Positions 13,301 through 25,300 of a DNA stretch of 64,000 bases are shown piece after piece. The position numbers were made by a program, and so were the translations under genes. The notes beneath the pieces are model-generated. The model saw only the letters and a list, made by a program, of their open reading frames with translations. It had not been told where the DNA came from and ran no database searches. Location of the stretch: positions 4,949,501 through 5,013,500 of the forward strand of contig CM061102.1 of NCBI GenBank assembly GCA_030770545.1, read 5' to 3'. How positions within the stretch are numbered: the first letter of the stretch is position 1; each line of letters starts with the position of its first letter. Origin of the DNA: Macropodus opercularis. Taxonomy: Eukaryota; Chordata; Actinopteri; Anabantiformes; Osphronemidae.

Positions 13301-16300
13301 TCCACAGTAGGCAAGACACAATGGTTTCCTATTGGCACCTCATACGATCAAATGTGAATTCAAACATATACGTATCCTTAAAGTCACGTTAACTTGTATT
13401 TTTCCTGTACAGTGTAGCACGACACTGCGTTAGCCTTTGAATCTGTAAGACATTAGTTGGGGTTTATGCTTTTATGCAGATTTCTGTCTCTGCAGATAGA
13501 AGCTGTGAATCAGGCCTCCAAAGCTCAGACTCTGGTTTCACTTACGCTGCTTCGCTTTCAGACTGTGCCACATACTCGTCACCACTGCTGCCGAAAGGAG
13601 GTTCAGCCAAAGTGACAGCAAATATGAAAAGTCTGTGTGAATACTGTGCACTGTGCTACTTTAGCGAGCATTAAAGGCCAATGAGACGTGTGCGTGCTTC
13701 ATCACGTGACGATGGCACTGTGAGGCTAAGGCGACGCTCTTAAGCGAGCACGTCTTAATGCATGTGCAGCTCCTGGTAGGGGTTTCTGGGATAATCATAC
13801 CCCCTACATTAGACAAGCAGTTTAGCAAATGTCCTCACAATGCGATGTTAATCTGCCGCTACAGCTACACCACACAGAAACAAGCTAGATGTGAAATAAT
13901 CCCCTTCTAATTCACCAGATACTTGACAGTGATCGAGTAAAGTTTTCCCATCTGGAAGCTGCATTAAGTGTCTGTCCTACGGCTCCTGATCCCATCACAC
14001 ACCCACCCACACCGCCCAGCTCCAGCAACACAGAGATCACACATACACATATATAAGATATCAAAGGCCGTCGACATCTCTAGCCCAAATAAAGATCAGT
14101 TCCCATGAACAAATCACACTAAAGTGTTATTCAGCTGAAATGCTGCTTTAAGCCACTGGCAGAGCTCCGAGTCTAGAGGGTTGATGTTTTACCAGGACAG
14201 AACTTGCAGACGGGACACTGACCTTCTATTTCACACAGAAAAAGGTCACATATTAGTACAGCTGAGTTGTGATTGGTTGGAGGTTGAAAAGAGAAGGGAA
14301 CTTTAGTGATGTTTATTTGTGTGCTCTCTACAATATTAAGAGTTTTAAACACCTGTAAAAATAGACTCACCAGTGTTAGGGTTCAGACTGAAGTGGCCAG
14401 CACTGTTGCCTGCTTGGATTCTGTATGAAACTCGTCCATTTTCACCCTCATCCTCATCTCGAGCCATCACATACAAAATGACAAAGCTGTGAGAAAAGAT
14501 AAGATAATTATATAAATTATAAAATATTACAGTGTTACAGACAAACATGTGGGTAAAGGCACATGCCAACACATGGCGCTCACCCTACAGGCTGGTCCTC
14601 CATGACGCTGACTGCAGCTGGAGAGCTGAAGGCTGGAGCGTTGTCGTTTTCATCTGTCACAAACACTCGAGCAGTCACTGAGCCCCAGCGCCTCTGAGAC
14701 GGGTCCACTGCCTGATCTGTGGCGCGCACCACCAGGTACATCGAAGGTGTGGACTCGCGATCTAACTTCTGCCCAAGAGTGAGGATTCCGCTGGAGGGGT
14801 CAAGAGTCACGAGCTCTGGCCTGTCGGGCCAGTAGTGCTCGACGGAATATCGTAGCTCACTGTTGGGTCCACTGCCATCCTGTAAAAATGAAACCACATG
14901 AATGGGATGAAATTTGATTTTGATTCTTATTTTTCTATTCATATGTGAACATTCCTTATATGTTATTTTAGCTTCCCACCTGATCCGCAGCTTGGAAGGT
15001 GTATATGGAAGCGCCTGGCTCTATGTTCTCTGGGATCACAATAGTAACAGGGTCTTCCATGAACTTGGGAGCATGGTCATTGCTGTCCTGCACGTTGATA
15101 TCTAGCTGCACCAGGTGGCTACTGGGAAACGCTTGGGAGAAGTCCGATACTTCAATATGCAAAGTGTACCTGGATCCCTTCTCATAGTCCAGCTCACGCA
15201 CCAGATACACATCGCCCTTTAAACGGTCCACCATAAAGGTCCCGTCGCGGTCTGTCCCGCCAACGACAAGGTAGGTCACCTGACCGTCCAGTATGACCGA
15301 CTCCTGCTTGTCATGTGGGCGAACTGAGCCAATAATAGAGCCCGGAGCTGCCCCTTCGACTGTGTTCAGAGTCATAGAGAGCATGTTGGGTTTGGGGCTG
15401 GACCTGGAGGTGCTGAGAACCTGAAGAAAAACATTAGGCATTATGGTTTGGAACCTTGTTGAACTGGTAGTGATCATTCGTTCGTGTCATGTAATTCATA
15501 TAAGGACAGCAAAGCATCTTTGTGGTTTAGCGTCCATCTATCCTAAAACAGAGTGAAAGAAAAAAGACAATTTATAGGAAAGAGAAACGTCAACTCAAGC
15601 TGGACTGTGTTGGTTACTGGATCTGATTTGCTTTGGTATTCTGCAGACAATGCGGCTATACTGCTCACCCTAACCCATCCCTTGGACTTAGGCCTGTTTC
15701 TGTTTTGTTGTTATAACAATAATAATTCTCACAGGCATTATGCACAATCCCGTCAGTAAATATCTTGACACTGCGGCATTCTGGGTTCAAGATGAGAGAC
15801 TGGGTTTGTGATCTGTGACAATATAATGAAGGGTGTGATGGGAAGGAAACTGTAAATATTCCAGTTCAAACAATGCAGACCACTGAGTGCAGCCTCCATG
15901 TGCAGCAGACTAGGACGATGAGAAACAAACATGTGCTACGAGGCTTTGGCCACTTTCAGCAGCGGCTTTAGGGTTTAATATCGCCCTAGGATGGATCAAA
16001 GGACTCTGAACACAGCAAACATAAAACTATTTACAGTAAACACACTCATGGTTTCATCATCCAAAGATATATACGCACCCCCTCCTGCGCCTTCATTATC
16101 ACAGTCTCTTACTGTTGCTTTTATCAAGCACAGAAAGGGAAAAAAGCGAATGAGGTTAGTTTGCAAAACCCAGTGTTTCAGTTATCTTGATTGTGGTATT
16201 TGACCAGCAACCGTACTCCTCATGTAGTTTACCCAGTGTAGCTATCGGTACTGTACAGTAGTACTTGTGACGTACAGTACAACAATATGTCGGGGTCTTA

Positions 16301-19300
16301 TTTTACCCACAACTATTTGAAATGTTATCTTGAAATCATTATCTGGAAATGTTACCTCACGAGAGAGTTCGACTGTGTTGTTACAGTGAGCGTGTCTGCG
16401 GGTATCACTGCCTGCTACCGTGTCGTGGCGTATTCCCTTTCTTTCCGTGTGATTTGATGCAGCTGGCTTTCATCAAATCTCATCTGGGAGCATTTGATTC
16501 AAAGGTGCCTGTTTCCCTTCTGCCTAATCTCAGTGTCACACGGTGTCCAGGGAGCAGGCGAAATCTAAGGCAAGCACCGCGGCTGTAATTAGCGTCCTTT
16601 TCCTTTTTCTGAAATCACTTCGCATCAAAACACTGAGCTCAAAGCTCCACAGTCAAAGCAAAGCAGCCAAGCTCCTCTGACCCATGCACCAGACCAGTTT
16701 CCTTTCTGCTGTTGAATTCCTGATATTGTATGTTGATATGCAGGACTGACTCTCCTACAGAGAGTTCAGAACAATAACTCAGTCCAGGCCTTCTCCCTCC
16801 TGCTGCTCGGGGTTTCTCGCTTCGGGTTTTGGTTACCCTACTAACCCTTGGAGCAGGAAACACACACTAGATTGGAGAGATGCTTTTGTTTGCATAGGCA
16901 CAGCTTCAGTTTCTCTCCTTCTCATATTGACGTCCTTTTTTAATTCCTTTGACACGTCCACTGTTCGTTTTGTGCGCACTTAGAGGAAATTGCTCTCAGC
17001 AAGGAATGTAAAAGCGCCGGCAAATGAGACGATCTCTGGCTCAGTCACCAAACTGGATTGTTTCCTATTATACAAACAGTTTGTGCATAGAATGTGTATG
17101 TTTACCTGTATGCGTAGCTGGCAGGTGGCGCTGAGGCCTGGTGTGCCATGGTCAGCAGCAGTTACGGTCAAGGCGTACTCAGCTCTTTCTGCCCATCTTA
17201 GAGGGGAGGAGGTTCTCAGCTCGCCACTGGTCGGGTTAAGGGAGAAACGCTCCGCCCTAGAGCCTTCAGGACACGCAACGAAAATGAGCATCAGCTAAGA
17301 GCAACGGTAATGATGTTCATGTTCTGTCAACAGTTAGGACACTTACCTGATAAAGAGTAAAACACAGTCCCATTCTCTCCCTCATCTGGGTCTTTAGCTG
17401 TCACTGTCCCTAAAACTGTTCCAGAAGGCAGACCTTCCGTGACCTACAAGGAAGAAGGACTGTTTAGTATTTGGCCACTCTCTGCCTCTTCTAACCCCCT
17501 AATGTCTCCTCATCCTCACCTGAAGCAGCATCTCCCTGTCCGACCTGGCGTGCGTGAAGGTGGGCGAGTTGTCGTTTTCGTCCAGCACTGTGATGTGAGC
17601 CGTGCCGGTGGCGCTGCGGGGAGGGGTACCACCATCTTGTATCACCACCACAAGCTGGTAACTGGACTGCTGCTCTCGGTCCAAGGCAAGGCGGGTGCTG
17701 ATCTCACCTACAGAAGAGTATCACAGGCCTCAGTGAGCTTTACTTGCATTAATCCTTTAGTTTTCAGTACAGATAAAAGAATAACTACATTATTGTTATT
17801 ATCCTGCTGCATCTGTTTGTCTTCACCTGTTTGTGAATTGATCTGAAAGTGTCTGTCAGTGTGCAACAGCCTGTAGGTGAGTCGAGCGTTGAGTCCAGCA
17901 TCTCTGTCTGTTGCGGACACCCTCCCAAAGCCTGTGCCTGCCAGGAGGTTCTCTCTGACAGCCAGGAACACCCTCTCCTGGCTCAGTCTTGGGGAATTGT
18001 CATTCTCGTCGGTCACTGTCACTCTGATTGTGGCGCTGCCCGTCCTCCCAGCCCCTCCTGGGCCTGAGGTGGCCAGGACAGTCAGCAGGTACATGTCTTT
18101 GACCTCTCGGTCAAGAGAGCTACGAACAAACAGCCAGCCACTATCTGGCATGATGCCAAAACCAGCAGCATCACCATCAGGCCTGAGGCGATAGGATATA
18201 GGAGAAGAGGATGAGGAGGAACTTCCACCATTCCCGGAAGCCTCTCTGTTAAGTGCCCGGACCTGAAGGAAACGTGTGTTGAGAGGTGTGTTTTCCCGCA
18301 GCTCCACTCGGTATGTCAGGGTGTCAAAGTTGGGGCCTTGTGCATCTTGTGCTTGGATGTGGACTACAAGGGTAAAGGTTGAGCTAAGTTGAGGGGCTCC
18401 ACCGTCTTTGGCAACGACCTGAAGGTCATAGCGCGGAACACTTTCGTATGACAGGCTCCCAATCAGACGCACCTCCCCGGTTCCCCGATCGACACCAAAC
18501 GTCCTCTGACCACTGCTGCCTGCAGCTCCAGCAGAGACTAAGTCAAAGCTCAGATGACCGTTGTGACCAGAGTCCTTGTCAGTGGCCTGAATACGGTAGA
18601 TAACAGTCCCCATTTTGGTAGCCTCAGGTAAAAGGAGAGACTCTGATGAGGACGGGAGGAAGGTGGGGGCGTTGTCGTTGACGTCTGAAATGGTTATGTG
18701 TACACGGCTGGTTCCATACGAGGGAGGATTCCCGGAACGTGCCTGGATCTCCAGGTCAAGACTGGAGCAGGTCTCGTGGTCAAGAGGAAGGGCTGTGCGG
18801 ATGGTGCCAGAAGCGCTGTCAACGGTGAAAAACCCATCAGGGTCTCCTGAAGAGATAGAGTAGAAGATGTCCTTCGAAACACCTGGATGGAAGACGAAGA
18901 GAGCAAACGGGGATTTATCTCATGTTACACAGTTACACAAGCAGAGATAGCGTACTTCTGTTCACTACACAACTCAAATGAGAACTCGTCATTCTGACTC
19001 CCACACACAATTCCAGTTCCTTCATCATTAATAGTCTGGCACAGAGAACTTGAGACCGAGTAAAGCACACATAGTGTGATTGATGTAATTCTTAAGGGAG
19101 TGCAGGCTCTTATTGCTCTCGCTTATTTGTACAACTGCTGAGTGGTAAGGCATCATGTAGTCTCCAGCACATTAGTGCATTTTTGTTCTGGATCTTGTCA
19201 GATAAACGAGATAAAAACAAGACAAGAAACGACTAAAGGCAGAACAGACACATAGTTCTGGAGCGCGTAGCTTTTTCTTTGGGAGCCATCAGAGCCTATG

Positions 19301-22300
19301 TGTGCCATGGTCACCTGTTTTGGTAGCAGCACGGACCACGCCTATCGCCGTCCCCCTGAGAACGTCCTCGGCCACGGTGAAGAAATACTGCGCCTGTTCA
19401 AACACGGGAGACGCCACCGAGCCTCCCACCACACTCACGTTCACCCTGGCATTGACTGACGCCGTCAAACCACCACCATCCTCAGCCGATATCACCATGG
19501 AGATTACAGTGTTGGCTTTGCCATGGAGTGAGCGAGACAGGGAAATCACACCTGCAGAGGAACAGATGTGTTTAAACATCCACTGCCGTAAGATTAAAAA
19601 TGGTTCCAAGATTGAACCTGCTTAGTCAAAGTAAGATACATAATCCCAAAAATATTACTTACGTGGTTCTGGTCCAATTAAACCTTATAAAACATCAAAG
19701 TTTTGTGCTGCCTGCTTTTATGTGATTCAACCAAAACCAAGTGACTGATTCACCAAAATTACATTACAGTTGACTTATAGAAATATTCCAAGTTTGCTAA
19801 GCATCACTAATATTTAAGTAATGCTCTATATGTACCTGTGTCCTTGTTGAGGGTGAAGAAAGCAGAGCCGCCTCCAGGCACTGTGCGGTAGGTCACCCTG
19901 CCATTTTCCCCAGCATCGGGGTCACTGGCTGTTACCTTGACAACCGACGTTCCCGGGGCACTATGGGTACTGAGGCTGACCGTGTAGAGGACTGGATAGA
20001 AAGCAGGCCGGTTGTCATTAATGTCCACCACTGAGACCTTCACACGAGCTACTGAGCTCAGACCTCCCTGGAAAACAAACCAGAAAAAACGAGTTTGATT
20101 TGATTCATGGTTTTCGCATTAAGCGCTAATGTCAGCAGACAAACAAGGTCACCACTGCCATATAATGGCCAGAGGATTGGTTTATTAAGATAATATGAAG
20201 CGTAGAAATAGATTTTTGGTTGAATTACATTATCCTCCTGCTTTCAGCACAGCATGTCCCCTGAGACAACCTACAATTTGTTTACTGCCTCCTGGTGAAA
20301 AAGGACAGTCCAGAACTTTATTTTTTATTTATTTTAAGAAACCGTGACATTTGATTTATGTCTCACAATAAAAACAAAGCAGATGTAAAGGAAGAAAAAA
20401 ATATGACTTCTCCGTTGAAGATTCTTAAAATGTGGAGCCAATCAACCGCTCTATGCATTTGTCAGCAAAGGGAAGAGTTTGCAGCCATTACATTGTATTT
20501 GCAGGCTTAGTTTTATGAGCCCATTAAAACTAGGGATAGTCGAGACGAAAGGAACAGACACCAGCTGGGTAAAGCTGGGGATGCGCTGGATGAGTGGTAG
20601 ATTATGAATCCAAATTATAAACGTACTTTCTTTACACTACCTCTATTATGAACAAAGGTAAAACATCTACCGCATAACAGATATGCAGCTATTTCTTTAG
20701 GCGCTGTAACTGAAACTGTACACAGGAGGACGATAGCTTTATTGCACGCGATGTGAGTTTTAGTGCCTATTTAAGTGGATCCATCGTGTTGAATGGAAAC
20801 TTCACGGGTCTACTGGGATGATTCTGAGGCGACATGTGAGTAAATGCAGTGGAATAAAGCATCATATTGGGCCTAAGTGGCATCATCTTATAGTGAAATA
20901 TAATTTAATTTGACAGATTTGACGGTTTAATGTGTGTTTCTGCTTCTCTAGCACCTTGGTTACATTTCTCTTGCTGTTATAATCAATAAGTGTTAAAGTT
21001 GTTTAAGAATAATCAACCAGTAACACTGAACAATGAATATGAAGGAGGAGCCAGTTCTTACGCCATCTGTTGCAGTGACAGTCAAGTCAAACTTGTCCAA
21101 GCCCTCATCCCGGTCCAAAGCTGTGCTGGTGCACAGCTGACCCGACTCCTTGCCTAAAGTAAAATGTGTCGGCACCGCTCCCGCAGATGCTGAACCCAAG
21201 GTGTAACTTACGGCACCAAAGGATCCACGATCTTCATCTGTGGCTGAGACCTGCGGAAACAGAGAAACGAGGTTAGACGTGAGTGGCGCAACTGTGCCGC
21301 ACAGCCGGCGGGATTTCCGAAATCAGCACACCAACACACCCAGCTGGTCCCGAATCCAGCGTAAAGATAACATGTCATAATAATTATATACGAGCTAGGA
21401 GCCTTTCTGTTGTCACGATAACGTCCAATAATACAGTCACCTCACCGGCCCATATATCTGCACTTGTCCAAATATCACACGCCATCGCACTACTTGTTAT
21501 GATTTCCAGAGCCCTATAAAAACGAGCATCTGTGAGAGTAATTCTCTTTTTCAGATCACACGTGCTGTAGACGATATGCGCAAAGAATCAGAGCTTCTCC
21601 TTGGAGCGTTTCAAACGCTGACAAAGGCGCAGGCGGTGCAATAGAGATGGAGAAACTTTGGTTAAAGAGAAAGGAGGAGCGTGGTGACGGAGGCTTGGTT
21701 CAGAGGCCAACAGAGGCACTTTCATAAATGTCGGAAGGTCAGTTCACACAAACTGACACAGATATAGAGGATGTGACTGGGAGAGACACCCACACACGTA
21801 CCTCAGGCATCCTTCTCCTAATAAGGAGTCAAAGCATTTACAGAAAGACGTGCAGTCAGAGGTCTTGACCTTGCCTTTGACAAACTTTGTCTGATCTCCC
21901 TAACATTTATTTTTAATGCACAAACACACAAAACACACACTATACATTCTGACAAAATCTATAAAAACACCAAAAACCCATAATACATAGTCGTCCTGTA
22001 AAACAGAAAAGGGAAATGTCCCCTGTGCTCTGGGGTCTTTCCTCTGACTGCGGTTTACATTCATCCATAACATTGTTTGGTGGCGTTTATGGTGCTTGTT
22101 AAAAGCTGCGTTCTCCCTCAGATCTCAAAGGCTTGACAGCGAGCCAAGATCCAGGAGGCTTTGTGTCGTCACGTCCTCACGGTCACACGGTCTGTATTCG
22201 TGAGGGGAAAAGCTAAAGGGATTCCACTATTTATGTCTCATTTCAGAATAGTAATTAAATGCTTCAAATGAAAAGAAAGATTAGTATCTGTGTGTAATAT

Positions 22301-25300
22301 GCATGGATAGACAAAATGCAACGCAGCGAAATGAAACAACAAACAAAACAGAAACATTGTATGTCTGCATTTTATGATGATTAAATCATATGTCTGAACT
22401 TGGCCCGGCCCAGATCTCCACAGAGCAGCGGACCACCACAGCAGACATCCGGTAACATCGTCCTTTCCGTCCCACCAACACATCTTTACTGTCACACTGG
22501 CTACAAACACACCTTCATTGCAGAGTTACCCTGTCTGTGCAGTTGTGGTTTCGAAGCGATCACTTCTTCAGTGTTTCCAGCTGGGGATTGCAGACGGTTA
22601 CTGGGACATACACTTACTGGACTCACACTATGGGACCTAAGCTCCTGTCTGAGTGTCATTCATATCTTTCTGTGCCTGTGATGGACTAGACAACATTTAC
22701 AGAAAGAAAGAAGCTGGATTTTGAAGCCAACCATGGGAAGATAAGCCTGTGTGTGTCCCCTGTTTGTACACCCGAGCAGAACATGCTCTCTGATCTGTGG
22801 TCAGTTAGCCTCAGCTCTACGCACCAGTCCCGGGTTGACCTGCTGGGATAAACATACATTTAGAGTTTGAAAGGTGCAGCCTGATGTCTGTGTTTGTGCT
22901 GTTCTGTAGTTGCGTCTTGTTTAGTGGATGACGGTCCTTTCAACACCAGGTCTAGAAACGTTCTTAGAGTACCGCTCACCTCAGTCCGTTAAGGACTATG
23001 TCAAAAACAGTCACGCAGAATGTGCAGAGTATCGGATTCAGTCGGGCCTCGGGCCTAGAGCTCCTTGCCCATAGAGAGCCATCCATTCATGGCTGAGACG
23101 GAACAGGAGCGATCACTCATTGGAGCATTAGCAAATATCCAGACCACATCATTCACTGGCCTCGCTCTTCTTCCCCGCCACCCTCTCCATGTCTCTTTGC
23201 CTCTCTGCCTTTCCACTTAGCCTTCCTCTAGCGAATGCGCCCACCATTGCTTTCAGAGTGAATGCCTGTCCAAGGGTTCGCTCCGATCCCAGACACGCAG
23301 CTCAGCGGTTCCTGTAGGTAACTCGACCCTCACACACATCACTCAGACTTTGGTGTCAGTGCTATTTCATTCTGAACAGAAGAAGTGGTCTCCTGTCTGC
23401 ATTGTGGTGCATATTAACAGGTATTTCATGATTGTGACACTCTTCCTATGTTGCACCTAATCTCACGCAGGACAGCTGTGACATCAGTGAACTCGCTGGT
23501 ATCTTTTCTCTTTCTACTGCTTCGTCCTCTGTGCTTCACCCTATCTGCACTCTTCTATTCTCATCTTCTCCAGATGTGGACCCAGGTGGATCTTGCTGCT
23601 CTGTGCCCTTTGTTTCTGTACAGTGTCAGAGGAAGCCTGTGCACAGCTTCTCCAGTGCTTCTCCAGCTTTTATGGTTTCTCATGAATGAGACGAGACAGA
23701 ATCTATAGGCTCTGATAGTAAAACACTATCTGACATAATCTACAGTATCTCTCCCAACTGACTGTGGTTGGACTTGAATGGTTGCGAGGCATTCGTTGTC
23801 ATGACACGTTTTATAAAACTAGAATAGAATTGGTCTAAATCCCCTAAGCACAGCTGATTTTTTGTAAAGAACCTATATTAAATTTTAGAAAGCTCGTTAT
23901 TATTGCTGACAATAAATATAAAAATTACTCAGAATCCAAAAGAAAATGACATTGTTTTCTAAAGCAGCCTAATAAACTCGGTATTTTTAAACTAAGTGCT
24001 TCATTGTTGGATAATTACACACATGCTGAAGTTATTTACAACTGGTGGACTGAGCTAAAACATTCATTTAGCTGCTTCGCTACTTTTCCATGGACACATT
24101 CCTGCGCTTTCCGTCGAGACGTATTCCTCAGATGACGTAGAGTATTGTCAAGTCTCGAACCAAAGCTTGAGAAGCTATGGGCACAATTAAGATAAATGGG
24201 AGTGCAGGAGAACTGGGAGGGGGCGTGGAGCCTGATAGAAGGGGGGCACATGTTTTGGCAGAAGATTAAGGCAGAGCTAAGGATAACATGAGACCTTGAA
24301 ATGGGAGCGAGGAGGACATGGTTACATCTCACTTGTTATTCAGTCTCCATTCCTCCTCATGACCTCCCCTCTCTGTTTTAGCGTTTCTCCTGTTTCTGCC
24401 CCCTTTTCATTTCAGCACCCTATTACGACAAGTGCTTGTTGTCTTTCATGTGGAATTCGTGGCTGGAAATGATTAGAGACATCAAACCGGTGAAGGAAGG
24501 AAAGGGGGATGGTGGTGAAAGAGACAAAGCAAGAGAGATTGGCTTCTATATTAGGAATAAAGGATGATAATATTCCTAATTAACCTAATAAGAGATGACG
24601 GCCTCCTAAGACCTTCTTTATCTTAATGTTGTCCACAAATTCAGGACTAAACAGCAAACTTTAGTCCACAGAGTTTAAAATCTACACATGTGGCATGTGT
24701 TAAGAAGTTTATCTGTGGGCTGCATCACATCTTAAAGAACAAAAGGCTTGATTTGCAGATGTTGCTTTACCAACATGCTGTCTCTATGTGCGCCTCCTGT
24801 CACGATCGGCAAGGCTGCCGATCGGACCTTCACTGGGTGAGACTCCACCCAGTGGAGAAGCTCACCACACCCCGATCATTACTGTTACAATCCACACTTC
24901 CTGTACAGGGCGCTCTCTGCCTGTCCACCTCATTCTCACCCTGATTACATACACCTGGCTGATCACTCACACCTGTGTGATTAGCGTGCCTACATAACTC
25001 TCCTCCACAGTTCTGTCAGTGTCAGATCGTCGATCGTCACCCATGGACCTCGGACCCACGACTTTGACCATAGCGCCTGTTCCCGACCTCGGATCCACGT
25101 CTCGTCTCGTCTCGTCTCGTCGCTCCGGCTTTTCTCCAGCCCGTCACTCTCCGGAGCGGTGAGAGTTAACCTGCGCACCACGTCTCGGCGAACTGTTTTG
25201 AAGTCCGCCGTGTCTGTACTCCGGAGGGATCACACGGCGTGAGACATTAGTGCACCTTGTTTTCATTTGGCAGTTTCGGAGCCCTGCCTTGTGGTCCGCA

